Origin: Rhynchopus euleeides
Taxonomy: Eukaryota; Euglenozoa; Diplonemea; Diplonemida; Diplonemidae
Direction: 5' to 3'
DNA length: 64,000 nt
NCBI GenBank assembly: GCA_963210315.1
Contig: OY723275.1
Span: forward strand, 1,736,001-1,800,000
How positions within the stretch are numbered: position 1 is the first letter of the stretch; each line of letters begins with the position of its first letter. A program made the translations under genes and the position numbers. Under the pieces are notes generated by a model that had not been told where the DNA came from, did not search any database, and saw only the letters and a list, made by a program, of their open reading frames with translations. Shown piece by piece: positions 18,555-30,068 of the stretch.

Positions 18555-19914
18555 TAGGGGGGGTCAAATGCCACCCTTTTACGTGGACAAACACGATTTT
18601 TCAAAAAACCGGCGCAGAGGCCCCAAAGCCCCCGTAAACCCTCCAAACCCCCCCAGATCGGTCCGGAAACCCATCGAACCCCACTTTTCCACCATTCCGG
18701 GCACCTCAGGTGCCCGAATTGGGGTACCTAAATTTTGTGCCACCGTTTGGTACCGGACAGTGCCACTGTGTGGGAGGTTGGAAAAGAAAATGCCCCAACA
18801 CACCACATCTGAGGGTTGCAATGCATGTTGCTTGCCAACCACGTCATCCGGTGGGTGTCAGGCGCTATGTAGGTGGCATTAGCCAGGTCTTCGATGTGTT
18901 CTGGCTTGTATATATACCTCCCTGCCACCATGCACCGGGAGGCTGCCTGTAGGTACGGAACAGTCCAGATGGTCGTGTGATTCCTGTGCAGCAGTGCTCC
19001 ACAACCGGGATGTGTTGACAACGACTGTTGCAACACGAGCTGTACATTCCGGGAACATGAAGTGCGCTGTCGTGGTACCCATTGTGCCAGAATTGGTAGT
19101 TGCTGCGGTCTACTTTGCCTGGCCCAAGAGCACTGGTACTGAACGGTGCAATATGCGTGGCGAGGTGAATACAACGGAAGCGCGCAAAGTCAATACAGCT
19201 CTCGGATGGCGGGTGGTGGTGCCACTAGTGTGTGACGTTCACTCGAGGATACAACGCATCACAATGAATCAGCAACCGTGGACCGAGTACAATACGCTCT
19301 CTGTGGCTGGTGTGGGGGACAAAGGCAGTGCCTGTGCCGCAGGCAGGGAGGTATATATACAAGCCAGAACACATCGAAGACCTGGCTAATGCCACCTACA
19401 TAGCGCCTGACACCCACCGGATGACGTGGTTGGCAAGCAACATGCATTGCAACCCTCAGATGTGGTGTGTTGGGGCATTTTCTTTTTTACTAGTTACGAG
19501 CGACGAAGCGTAGCGAAGTCGCGAAGTAACGAAGGAAATCGTACGACTGAAGCTTTGGATTAGCACCTCATGCCACTTCACAGGGCCTCAACACAGCCTT
19601 GAGACAGCAAGTGTGCGCTCAACAAAAAGTAGTCCGGAACTGTTCTCCCACAGTTGCTGGACAGGGTGTCTATAATAAAGCGAAAGGAGTACGATTTCCA
19701 ACCTCCCACACAGTGGCACTGTACGGTACCAAACGGTGGCACAAAATTTAGGTACCCCAATTCGGGCACCTGAGGTGCCCGGAATGGTGGAAAAGTGGGG
19801 TTCGATGGGTTTCCGGACCGATCTGGGGGGGTTTGGAGGGTTTACGGGGGCTTTGGGGCCTCTGCGCCGGTTTTTTGAAAAATCGTGTTTGTCACCCCCA
19901 TTTGACCCCCCCTA
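18555..19914. mobile_element. Element A2, long copy with long inverted arms
   Basis: TA-flanked. It begins TAGGGGGGGTCAAATGCC after a run of 15 G and ends with the inverse TTTGACCCCCCCTA. The left arm (18555-18927) is repeated inverted at 19345-19914, where a ~205-bp repeat S2 interrupts it. Between lie about 100 bp absent from A1 and a 317-bp core that is the exact inverse of the A1 core. It shares its right TA with element G. The inverted arms can fold over several hundred bases. No transposase. Confidence 0.85.
19493..19697 (+). repeat. Dispersed repeat S2, inserted in A2 right arm
   Basis: The left arm of A2 and element A1 have uninterrupted sequence at the matching place (CATTTTCTTTTCCAACC read inverted). 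Here about 205 bp starting near TTACTAGTTACGAGCGACG break it. The inner part matches S1 at 13841-13990. Duplicated target bases cannot be separated from a T run. Confidence 0.7.
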
Positions 19915-20466
19915 GGGCTAAGTTGGCATGATACGCGTTTCAGAGCACCTTATTGGCAGGGGCGATACGTGATACGTATCCGATACGGCAACGGCGCTGA
20001 TACGGCAGTCGTGCCCCCGAGCCCCTTTCTCGACACGTATCCGATACGGCGTCCGGATAAAGTGTTCAGTGATCTCGTGCCTGGTCAGGCAGGTAGGGCA
20101 GCTGCCCCACCTATATAATTTCAGTCCGAAACCTTGGTAGGGCAGGCCTGACCAGTCTGCCCTACCAAGAATTCTGATCTGCCCCCCGCCCCCTGCGCCC
20201 ACTGGGGCCCAGGGAGCAGGGCGATTCCGAACTATTGTCCCAATGACCCACCGAATTTGGTCAGGTGCTTGACTGAAGTCAGCCTGAGAACATATGTTCA
20301 CTACCGTGGAATCCGGCGGCTGGGGGGCTCCGCCCCCCAGACCCCCTGAAAGGCAATCTGCTGGCTCCTGGGTATGAGGACCGAAAACACTGACCCCATT
20401 CAGTGATACGCGAGACGCGAATTGTGATACGCGATACGTATCACGTATCACGCCAACTTAGCCCTA
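19913..20466. mobile_element. Element G, TA-flanked foldback element
   Basis: It begins TAGGGCTAAGTTGGCATGAT and ends in the inverse GCCAACTTAGCCCTA. The subterminal regions hold repeats of GATACG(C/T)GATACGTATC. Its left TA is the right TA of A2, and 11 G follow on the right. It contains a partial copy of repeat R at 20297-20347. 554 bp, non-coding. Confidence 0.8.
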
Positions 20467-21004
20467 GGGGGGGGGGGCAACGTTCACTCCTCCCTGAAGT
20501 GGGGAGGCGTAGACTGTTTTTAGACTTTTGTTTGAGAGTTTTGCCATGTCCCCAAAAAAATGCAACCAAGACTCCAATAACGCGAATACACTCGTTGCCC
20601 GGGTGCACGAACATTGAAGGCCTTAACCCCGCGTCAGTCTGTGCCAGTGTGTTACCACCTCTTGCCGAAAACCCCATTGTGCCGTTGTGCACGCCACTGC
20701 GTGGTTACATTCACGTCAGACAGTTGGTCATCGCACACAACAAAAAAATTCGGAACCCGGCCCGCACCCCCCCACACCAAACTCCGCCAGACCACAACGC
20801 ATATACACAACGCTAGAGGCCAGAACGGGAACACAGACACCCACCCCACCTCCCCCCACCCCCTCCCTGCCCAACGCTTACCCCCCCCCCCCCACCTCTC
20901 GCTACCACTGCCACTGCCCCCCTCCCTCTCTCTTTCTCCCTCAGGTGGGGCAACGCCCCCCCGCCCCCCCCCTCTCCTCACATGTGTCTGGCACCAGGCA
21001 TGTC

Positions 21005-21275
21005 GCTAAGCGTCGACCGTCGACCCAGTGATTTTGGGTTTCCCCCCCCATAAAAAAGCGTCGACCCAGCGTCGACCCAGTGGACTGGGTGGACGCTTGG
21101 TCGAGGCTTGGAGCGTCGACCTCGTGGAACTGGGTTGCCATTCAAGCCTGGACCAAGCGTCAACCCATTTATTACACTGGGTCGACGCTAACCTAGCGTT
21201 GGCCCGGTTACACTGGGTCGACGCTCACCAAGCGTCGACCAAGCGTCAACCCACTTTCACTGGGTCGACGTCGAA
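21005..21275. repeat. Irregular array of GCGTCGACC / GGTCGACGC motifs
   Basis: More than ten near-copies of GCGTCGACCCAGTG or its inverse, in both orientations and irregularly spaced, within 270 bp. It can fold into many alternative hairpins. It may be the end of an element whose other end I cannot place, or a cluster of protein-binding sites. Confidence 0.6.
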
Positions 21276-21300
21276 GAGAGTATGGTTTTGCAGGAACAGA

Positions 21301-21545
21301 TGCTCACTACCGTGGCCTCCGGCGGCTGGGGGCTCCGCCCCCCAGACCCCCCTGTGGCGTATGTCTCGTACTCAAGTCATTCGATTCCCACCGGGTCAGG
21401 GAATCCAACCACTCCAGTAGCCTCAGGAGGACGCAGCCAACTCACACAGAATCTGTACGCCCACAATGAACAGATGCTCACTACCGTGGCCTCCGGCGGC
21501 TGGGGGGCTCTGCCCCCCAGACCCCCCATCTCGCGTGCCCGTCTA
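21301..21545 (+). repeat. Dispersed repeat R1
   Basis: A 245-bp unit flanked by two direct copies of CTCACTACCGTGGCCTCCGG followed by a GGCTGGGGGCTCCGCCCCCCAG hairpin. A closely similar whole unit, R2, lies inside element K at 62697-62940, and a single hairpin copy is in element G. It has no coding potential. Confidence 0.8.
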
Positions 21546-21906
21546 GTAACCAAGTCCTTGCGCTTTGACGGCCGTGACATATCAGGGGGCAGCGTCGAAA
21601 TCATGGTCCCGAAAGCCATTTTTTGGTTTCCTCCGGCACCCGACGGCGCGAGCGGGAGAGGAACCACGGAAGGAACCCAGCGCCTCACACCGTGCCCACC
21701 TAGTGGTCCACCGATCGGAAAATTTGGCAACAACACGAGCGCGCGCGAAGCGCGCGCGAGAAAAATTGACCCCTAGTGTTTTCCCCCCTGATCCCCCCCC
21801 AAAACAGGAGCGTCAACCCACCAAATCTCCAAAATCGAAAAGTTAGCGACAGGCCTGGTCTGGCACCTAATCTTTGCTAAACCCACCACCTCCCCATCCC
21901 TCACAC

Positions 21907-23251
21907 ATGCGCAACAGCCCGCCGCATTACCTGAGCGGAAAGCGCATCTGGCAGTGGAGCGTCGTGTCCTTCTGCGCTGTTGTGCTCTACGTGGCGGCAC
22001 CCCCCTTAGACGACATGGCGCGACCCGCCCCCAGCAACCTCCTCCGCGCAGAGGCCGTCATCAGGGAGAGCATCGCGCGCCTCCGCAAGGCAGATGACTA
22101 CGGCGAGTCCGGGATGGACAAAACCCTTGCGGATGGGGTGACCATCACGGAGCTGCCCAGCAGCGACCCCAACGCCTTCACCCCCTGGCTGCGCGCCGGG
22201 GCGGCGAGGGGCAGGCCCGAGTGGATCGTCGCCGACTCTACACCCCGCGCATCCCGCTCGCGGGTGCTTTTCCTCCATGGGGGTGGGTATGCATACTACT
22301 CGCCCAGCGAAGGTTACCGCCCCTTCACGACACGCTTCGCCAAGGCGGTCCAGCTGCCCGTGCTGGCTATCGACTACCGCAAGGTGCCAGAGCACCCCTT
22401 CCCAGCCGCTGTGGAGGATGCTGTCAAGGCGCTGCGTTGGATCTGGCACAACGGCCCGGAGGGCGAGGCGGAGGCAGAGCATGTGTTTGTCGTGGGGGAT
22501 AGTGCCGGGGGTGGCCTGTCGCTCGCCCTGCTGCTGGCGTCCATCTCCGGGACTGTGGATGGCGAAGTGGCGCTGGATCCGTTGAGGCTGCCCACAGCGG
22601 CGGTGGGTATCAGCGCGTACACAGATCTGACGTGTTCGCTTGACTCGTATCGCACCCGGGTGTGGAAGCAGAAGGACATGTCAGGGGATCCCGTCTTCTC
22701 CTCAGGCGATGCCCGGGAGGATCTGAAGGTCAGCAAGGACATGGGGAGGGAGTACGTCGGGAAAGGGGGCCGCAGGTGGGACAACCCGATGGCCTCCCCG
22801 GTGTTTGCAGAGCCGGCGTGGCTGGCGAAGCTCCCCCCCGTGCTGCTGATGGTGGGCGATGCCGAGGTATGGAGGGGTCCTGTCTGCGCTGTGCACCCCC
22901 CGTTATGCCGCCTCTCGTTGTGCACGCAGCTTCCGTGTAGCGAAAGCAGATCCCGTGAGTGCCTGCAAGATGACGGGGCACACATTGCAAGAGATTGTTA
23001 TTGATAATTGCCTTTCACTCTCGACAACCGTACCCCCTTCACAGGTCATGCTGGATGACTCGACGGAGTTCCACAAGCGTGCGGTGGCGGCCGGTGCATC
23101 GGGTCAGTCGCTCAGCGTCTACCCCAAGATGTGGCACGATTGGGTCCTCTATGCCGACGGGTGCCACCAGGGGACCGACGTGCTTGCCCCTGCGCTGCAG
23201 GGGATCGAGGAGGCGGCACAGTTCATCCGAAACCACGCCACCCCTGCTTAG
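21907..23251 (+). CDS. Alpha/beta hydrolase, hormone-sensitive-lipase (HSL/GDXG) type, membrane-anchored (388 aa)
   Basis: Two exons: 21907-22866 and 23045-23251, phase 0, with donor GAG|GTATGG and acceptor TTCACAG. The N-terminal hydrophobic segment (WSVVSFCAVVLYVAAP) suggests an ER signal anchor. HGGGYAYY (residues ~123-130) is the oxyanion-hole motif and GDSAGGG (~198) holds the nucleophile Ser. After splicing, the acid residue lies near MVGDAEVMLDDS and the catalytic His in WHDW. All three catalytic positions are present, so it is likely an active carboxylesterase or lipase, like arylacetamide deacetylase. The natural ester substrate is unknown. Unspliced, the first frame loses both Asp-loop and His, which supports the intron. 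An in-frame TTG upstream is not a likely start. Confidence 0.93.
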
Positions 23252-24020
23252 CGTGGCGCTTAACGTGGGTGTGCAGCTTTCTTCGTTCCCCCACCCCCTT
23301 CCCCCGCATGAGCAGAACACCACCCTGCCCAGCCTCTTCTTCTTCTTCTCGATGAGGGGACAGGGAGACGTGATGCAGCAGCGTGCGTGTGTCTGCACAC
23401 ACCTGCTGCACACCGCCAAGCTACACTTGCCGCTCTTTCCTCTTCTGCTTCTGAGCACAAAGACCCCCACACCCTCGGAACGCCTTCGGAAGCCCTCCTT
23501 GTTGCCTCTACGCATGACCCTCCCTCCCTGTCGTGTCCGCGCAGCATCGTTTCGGCGTTTGGTGATTTATCCCTGCAAAATCCGCCACGGCTCGGGTGCA
23601 GTTGTTTCCGCGATGCCCTACCCCGCCGCCGCCACCCCCATTTTTCGAACGATTTGAACGACTTTTGGCCGTTTCCATAGCATCCCCTGATTTGCAACAG
23701 CCACACCGCCTTGGCATGGTTCGATCCGTGGCACGTCATTTCAGTGACATGCCATGCGCGACACCACACTGATGCTGTTCCATCTCTGCGGAGCAACACA
23801 ACACGGCAACTCTTGGAAGAGCCCGCGAGGCTCTCACACACCGCCCCCAAACAACGAGTTTCAATACAAAAATAAACGGAAGCAGCTACAGCAACAGCTG
23901 CACACACCCTCATCTTGTTTCCTTTGGGGAAGGCCACCCTCCCTGCCTCTCTCCCCCTCCCCCCCTCCCCTGTTCTCCGTACCACCCCTCCGCAGGAGCG
24001 GGTGGGGCTCCTACCGAGCC
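23252..24020. other. Intergenic region
   Basis: CT-rich 3' flank, a mixed region, then a long pyrimidine tract (23936-23993) ending in CCTCCGCAG at 23995, a likely trans-splice acceptor 26 bases before the next start. No gene recognised. Confidence 0.5.
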
Positions 24021-25049
24021 ATGGGGAGCTACCGCGCCTGGTTTGCGGTGTGCGGCATCGCCGCCGCAACCCTCATCTTCTTCGGGGCAACGTCCCACAC
24101 CGCGACAGGGGGCTCCTCCTCCGTCGCCCTGGCGGCCAAGGCCGAGCAGCTGGCGGTGCCGGAGCCCACACCCCTGCCTACCGCGGCGCCTCCCAGGGAC
24201 CCCCGGATTGTCGTGGTGGTGTTCCCCTCCACCGTCGAAAGGCTGCGCAACCCAAAGCGCGTCGAGGTCATCAAGCAGACCTGGGGCCGCCACCTGAATG
24301 TCGCCTACATGGGCTTCGACGAGTTCAAGCTGCCCGCAAACCTCTCCCAGCTTCACCAGGGGTCCACGCCGGTCATCAAATGGCTCCTCGACAGATCCCT
24401 GCAGAAATGGCCTGACCTGGAGTGGTGGATCAAGGCAGACGACCTGACCTACTTCGTCACCCGCAGCCTGAAATCCTACCTTGCATCGCGGGACACCGCC
24501 GCTGTGGAGCTGCTGGGCAGACGCCTCAGCCTGAGCGGCGGTCCGACTGTATTCTGCTCCGGAGGGGCTGGCTTCGCTTTGTCCAGGGGCGCTGTTGGCT
24601 TCCTGCAGGAGAAGTGGTGTGAGGGGAGCGGTTGGACCCGCAATGAGGGCGGGGACATCGCCATTGCTCAGTGCCTGCCTCAGGGGAGCATCGTCGACAC
24701 GCGTGATGCGACTGGAGGCGAGCGGTTCAACGCGTATGGCCCACAGAGGCTTATGTCTGGGATGGTCGACAAGTGGTACCGCGACTACACCACGTGGTAT
24801 AACATCACATCTGGGACGTCGTGCTGTGCGCGTGACACAATCACATTTCACTACGTCGAGCATGGCGAGGCGTCTGCCCTCTATGAGATCCTCACGCATG
24901 CCTCTAAATACCGCGGGCTATCCGATGCCGAGCGGCTCAAGGCGTGGCCCCCCCAGGGGCCAACTCTCTCGTATTACTCCACCCACCCCAAGGCGAATGA
25001 CAAGATGTGGGATCTTCTCCTCAACCACATGGTTGTCGAAGGAGAGTGA
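24021..25049 (+). CDS. GT31 beta-1,3-galactosyltransferase-like protein (core-1 synthase/Fringe type, 342 aa)
   Basis: A type II membrane protein: a short cytoplasmic tail, a hydrophobic anchor at residues ~7-26 (WFAVCGIAAATLIFFGA) and a lumenal catalytic domain, as for Golgi enzymes. Motifs match the C1GALT1/Fringe group: IKQTWGRHLNVAYMG, WWIKADDLTYFV (ADD is the metal-binding DxD-type site; most relatives have DDDTY), VFCSGGAGFALSRGAV, GGDIAIAQC and ITFHYVEHGE. One NIT glycosylation site is present. The likely reaction is transfer of a sugar from a UDP donor to a glycoprotein; acceptor and sugar cannot be fixed by eye. Longer in-frame starts upstream cross a probable splice acceptor at 23995. 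No intron. Confidence 0.9.
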   Translation: MGSYRAWFAVCGIAAATLIFFGATSHTATGGSSSVALAAKAEQLAVPEPTPLPTAAPPRDPRIVVVVFPSTVERLRNPKRVEVIKQTWGRHLNVAYMGFDEFKLPANLSQLHQGSTPVIKWLLDRSLQKWPDLEWWIKADDLTYFVTRSLKSYLASRDTAAVELLGRRLSLSGGPTVFCSGGAGFALSRGAVGFLQEKWCEGSGWTRNEGGDIAIAQCLPQGSIVDTRDATGGERFNAYGPQRLMSGMVDKWYRDYTTWYNITSGTSCCARDTITFHYVEHGEASALYEILTHASKYRGLSDAERLKAWPPQGPTLSYYSTHPKANDKMWDLLLNHMVVEGE

Positions 25050-25952
25050 TGTGATACCAGGGGGGGCCTAGAGTGCTGATGATGGGGTGTGGGGGGAGAG
25101 AGTGAAGGGTGTGTGTTGGCGGCCTGCCATGGAGCATGCAAACAAATGTGGGTGTTGGGGATGGGGGGGGTGGGTGGTGAGTTGGTGCATGTCCTGCAGT
25201 GTCTTGCCTTAAAGAGGATCCCCCGGATCGTGGTGCCCAGCGGTTGGGCTGTGTCCCAAATGGGGGGGTGTGGCGCAACGTTGCAGAGTGCACAGTGGCC
25301 CCAATGGGGGTGGCAGGCGCTTTTTAGATGGGCTGTGAGGTATAAACGTCGAGCATGGCCGTGCCCTCCATCCCGTATCCCGCAAGACACACTCCATTGA
25401 AAAACCCCCGTAGCCCTCCCACCGCACAATGCATCCGCACACAGGTGGCAAGGCCAAGACAAAGAGAAGGGCAACTGTTCTGTCCCCTCCCAACCCCCAC
25501 CCCCTCCCCTTCTTCCTACCTCATCCCCTATTGCATATCTCTCTACACAACCTACTTCTCCTTTCCTGCTTCCCCCCTCCCCCTTCCATCGACCCTTTTT
25601 GGCGGTGTGCAGTTCAGCCCAGCTCACACCGCACCCCAGCCTCCTCTCCCCCCCCCTTTATTTCCTGCGGAAGATGCTTCTGGCAGTGCCGCTTATCTAG
25701 AACACCACAGCCCCCCCCCCCCCCCCCGCCTCCCTCTTCCTCTTCCCTCTCCCCGTCTGGGGGAGGGTATATCTTTTTAGCATCCGTTTTTCTTCCTTCC
25801 TTCTTTCTTATTTCGTACCCCCTCCCCCCCCCCCTCCCCATCTCATCCCAAGAAGGGAGATCAACCTTGTGACTCCCCCCCCCCCTTCTACTCTTCGACG
25901 CCACTACCCTTCACTACCTCCCTTTGCCGTGCCATATAAGCCGTGCTAAACC
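25050..25952. other. Intergenic region, long pyrimidine tracts
   Basis: From about 25480 to 25910 the + strand is strongly C/T-rich with several C-runs, suitable as a trans-splicing tract for the next gene. No reading frame with protein character and no element ends seen. Confidence 0.5.
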
Positions 25953-28900
25953 ATGTCGGAGGTTAGCAGAATGAGCGCGCTGAGCTCGCGCCCCATCTGG
26001 GTAACGGATAACGATGTCGACGAATGCCCTGCCTGCTTCAGGGCGTTCTCGCTTGTGCGGAGGAGGCACCACTGCAGGCAGTGTGGGAATGTCTTCTGTG
26101 CCGCATGCAGCGCTGAGAGAGTCCACCTTTCCTACGATCTGGGCTATTCAAAGCCGCAGCGGAGGTGTCTCATCTGCAAGGAGATCGACCGCCGCCTCCA
26201 GAAGCTCGTCATCGACGAGGCGTCACACCGCGCCCGCGTCATGCGGGACCACTTCATCCAGACGAAGAGCGACCTTCTCCGCTGCGTCACCTTCATGCTC
26301 CAGCACACCCCCGGCGGCGACCCCTCCGCCGCAACCGCGCTCTCCAGACCCCCCCTCCCTGACACCGACGCCTCCCCGGCCGCCGCACCCCCCAGCAACG
26401 ATAGCGGCAGCAGCGTGGGCGCCCCCCTCGCGCCACCCGCCACCACCACCGCCGCCGCCGCCGCCGCGCCCGCCCCCTCCGGGGGCGGGGGGCCGTGCCC
26501 TCCGGAGCGGGTGTTTGAAGACCCCTGCCTGATGGGCGCCTTCCTCGCCTTCTACAGCCTGCTGAGCATGCCGGAGAAGGAGCTGGTCAAGGACAGGCGT
26601 GTGGGGATGCGGTGGCTGCCGGGGCTCTTCCTCCGCGAGGAGGCGGAGGAGCACTTCCGGGAGAGGTGTGTCTCGGTGGACTTCGAGCTGCTGTTCTCCC
26701 TCCTCGTCAGGGCGTCGCTCTGCGAGCAGGTTCAGGAGCAACTCTACCGGTTCAACGCGCGCGCCATCGCGAGGGCAACCTCCGCGAACGGCGACAAACA
26801 GCTGCGCAACAGCCTCATCGAGCAGGCCTTCACAGTGGAGGCACCTATCGGCCCCTCCGGCGAGTCCGACGCGATGGAATTCCCGGTGGGCTCCGTGGTG
26901 AACTTCTGCATGTCACCCGACGTGCACGAGGGGTGTGTTGTGGAGGACCCGTCACTCGCCAGCCCCGCGACCCCCTCCTCCAGCGCGCTGCCGGTGCGCG
27001 CCTCTCCAGCTCCGACAAACTCTGGAGAGGTTACCGTCATGCTGTTCGACGGGTCGCACCACCAGAAGGAGGCGCGGGGTCTCCGCCTGAGCCCCTTCGG
27101 CAACCTCCGCCCTGCGCTGATCCGCTTCGCATCAGGTGATCTCGGCGATGTCATGCCCGGGTCGCCCCATGCCCCTGCAGTGGCCCCTCTGTCGGTGAGG
27201 CTCGCAGAGCTCAACTCTGGCTTCCTCCGTGCCCTGCTGATGATGTGCCACCACACGACGTATGCCCTCAGCTGCGCCGAGTCCTTCTCAGACCCGGTGT
27301 TGCGGTGGGAGGCTGTGAAGCAGCAGCAGTGTACCCTGCAGCAGCAGAGCTCTGGGTATCTCGCGCAGGTCTCCAACACATTCTTCGACGGGGCGGCGCT
27401 GACCTGCTGGCTGACGGGGTTCTGCAAGCTGAACCTCGAGGAGGCTGTGCAGACAGGCGAGATGCTGAGGCATGTCGGTGCCATTCAGCCCGTCCGCCCC
27501 GACACCTGGTCCGCCGCAGTGGCGGGGTGCACCGCACAGTCCCACGGCTCCTCGGGGTCTGTGGGTTCTGGGGTCATCTCCCCCAAGGCCTCACTGGAGA
27601 GGAGGGGCAGCAGGCAGGGGAACCTCCGTGGCTCCCGCGACTGTTCCGAAGCCCTCTTCGAGGGGTCGGAGGCTGACACATATCGTCTGAAGCCGGGGCT
27701 TTTTGACGCGTTATGTGATCTCCTGCACCTGCGCCTGCAGCGGGTGCATTCGCCGATGAGCCCCGGAGGGGATGGCGGTGCACACCCCCTGTCTGTGGGG
27801 CAGCCGGTGATAGCGGGTGGCGTCAGCGCGTTCCGCAACATGGAGGCTGTCGTGCTGGAGGTGTTCTCGGAGGGGGGTGAGGACCTGGCGAAGCTGCAGT
27901 TCCTGCAGTCGCAGGCGACGTGGGTTGTGCCTGCGTGTGATGTGCGGGCATCCCCTGCGGCGCGGTTCCTCTCGGTGGCGGATATCAATGCGGCGGACCT
28001 GGCGCACCACGACGTGGTGGAGCTGGCTGCGATGTTCGTCGACTGCGTCTCCCCCTCAGTGAAAGACCTGGCCTCGCGGCTCGGATTCAAAACCTACAAA
28101 TCGGTGTTCGTCGGCACCGCTGCCCTGACGTGGCTCACGCGCGCCTTCCCCTCGCTCACGACCCTCGAATGTGCGGCGGTCTGCGAGAGGCTGAAGTTCC
28201 TGCGCCTCTTCGAGCAGGTCTCGTCTGACGGCGTCGTCTCCGGGTTCCAAGAGCGGCACTACCACAGGTTTGTCGATGCGTCTGTCCGGACTGTCAAGCG
28301 GCAGGTCCCTGAGGCCTTTGCGCTGGGTGGCTGGGAGGCGGGCGACGCCTTCCGCCAGGCGGCAGAGAGCGCCACGCTGCGGTGCGCCGGGGCAGGGGGT
28401 GCGCAGCAAGCAGGGCGCGCCTCTGTCTGCGACAGCCTGGCCCGCACCGTGCCTGCGGAGTCTCGTGCCTCCGTCTGCCAGTCGGACCGCCGGTATCGCT
28501 CCCGGCAGTATGGGTCGTCGGTGCGCAACGTGTCCTTCGCCAGCGACACGGCGCACTCCGTGCTCAGCACACCCTGCCCTAGCTTCTCAGGTGGCGATGC
28601 GTTCGAGGGTGTGGTGCTGCGCCGCACAGACGCTTCCCCGGCGTGGTTCCTTCATGTCTACGTCCTGACTGCAGAGGGCGAGCTGGAGCGCCACGCCCCC
28701 TGGGTGCAGGTCACCACACCCACACCCCTGCGGCAGGAGCCGTCGGAAGACAGCAAGGTATGGTCGGAAAGGGCATTGGGTGGGTTGGAAGGGGGCGGGG
28801 CAGGTGGGCGAGCGGCACGCTACCATCCCACCCACACGTTACGATATCCCCATCCCACAGTCGTCCCGTATTGTCGAGCCAGGGATGGAGCTGCAGCTGG

Positions 28901-29374
28901 CATCCGGTGCTGTCAACGGGCACTACAAGGTGAACAGCGACGCTGGCGAGAGGTGGCTGAAGTGCAGCGATGTGGAGCTTGCCCGTGCAGAGATGGCGTC
29001 GGCCCCTGCAACGGATATCACGTGCCAGGAGAGCGACTGCGTCCCGCCGAGCACGATCGCCATCGCAGGGTCGTGGGCCTTCCCAATGGTATGGTTCCTG
29101 GCTGTGGTGTGGGGGCGTGGGTGTTGAAGCAGATCACACCCTCGCATGCCTTCCGAGGGAGGCTTCCCAACCAACAGAGAGGGATGGCCCTAGTTATCCC
29201 TGCTCCGGGGATGGGAAAATCAAAACCGCTTGTTGCTTTACCGTTGTCACCCGCTCCCCTGTACCCCCACCCACTGCACACCCTTTGGCACAGGTGATGT
29301 GGGACGGGCAGAGGCAGCACCTCTGCTGTCAGACCCGGGAGGAGCGCGACAAATGGGTGAACCTGCTTGCATGA
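25953..29374 (+). CDS. FYVE-DEP-DEP-PH protein (1037 aa)
   Basis: Three exons: 25953-28757, 28861-29088 and 29294-29374. Introns are 103 and 205 nt, both GTATGG...CACAG, phase 0. Residues ~14-78 form a FYVE zinc finger: WVTD, CPAC, RRRHHCRQCG, FCAAC and RCLIC give WxxD, the basic PI3P-binding motif and eight Cys. A helical region follows (~185-275), then DEP-like domains near residues 440-525 and 685-775, each with FxGxALxxWL. The C-terminus (~884-1037) looks like a split PH-type fold ending RQHLCCQTREERDKWVNLLA, the typical C-terminal Trp helix; that helix is made only by splicing. It probably binds PI3P on endosomes. A role in small-GTPase or phosphoinositide signalling is inference. Low-complexity Ala/Pro linker at ~130-185. 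Confidence 0.93.
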
Positions 29375-29735
29375 GGCTGGGGGTGATGCAGGCAGGATGT
29401 GGGACGATGCACGCAGCGCCGCCGCCGCGGCTGCGCTGCGCATCACCGCAAGGCTCATCCCCCATGGTGGGAATGATGGTCTCTAGTTGTCGCGGTCACC
29501 ACGTCTCACTCGGCGGAAAAAAGCGCTGATTTCAGCTCTGCCGTGATGAGACGCGACGAATCCCTGACCTAAATCGGCATCCCTGCCGTCCTGTCGAGCG
29601 CCACTCCAGAGAGCGCATCGAAGAAACCGAAAATTAGGAAATTTGGGGGGGAAATCCTGCGCGAGACATGTATGGCCGTCCTCCGTTCCACGACCCAAGC
29701 ATCAATGCTTGCGATCGTCGAATGACAAACTGGTA
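29375..29735. other. Intergenic, nothing recognised
   Basis: 3' flank of the FYVE gene up to the first base of element E. Mixed composition, no gene or repeat seen. Confidence 0.5.
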
Positions 29736-30068
29736 TACCGTAACCGAGGTAATTTATGGAACGACTATATCCCTTGTACGATAAATTAGGGAACGATAAA
29801 TTTAAGGGACGGCCAAAATTAAGGAACGTTTATCGTTCCTTAATTTTATCGTTGATTTGCACTTTCACTACCACGCCACTGCAGCAGTTGGGGGGTCGGG
29901 AGGGGCTCTGAGCGAGGAGACGTACGATGCCCGCCACAAACAGCAAGCCGCTGCAGCAAGTAAGTCTCCGACAGTGATTGATCTCCCGAAGCGAGATACA
30001 GGCAACTCCAAAAGTGACCCCGGCAGTTGCAGCCGAAGTGAGGGAGTGAGGGGTTTGAGGCCCCCCGC

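Larger units (their letters stand above)
20467..21906. other. Intergenic region with repeats
   Basis: After the G-run come mixed-composition DNA and CT-rich tracts (20840-20980), then the GTCGACGC array and repeat R1 described separately. From 21550 to the hydrolase start I see no gene, only a GCGCGCGAAGCGCGCGC hairpin at 21740-21756. Confidence 0.5.

Noticed and set aside
23710-23735. GGTTCGATCCG as a tRNA B-box
   Set aside because: No matching A-box or cloverleaf could be drawn around it.
23754-24020. 89-residue N-terminal extension of the galactosyltransferase
   Set aside because: It crosses a strong acceptor at 23995 and would place the membrane anchor internally.
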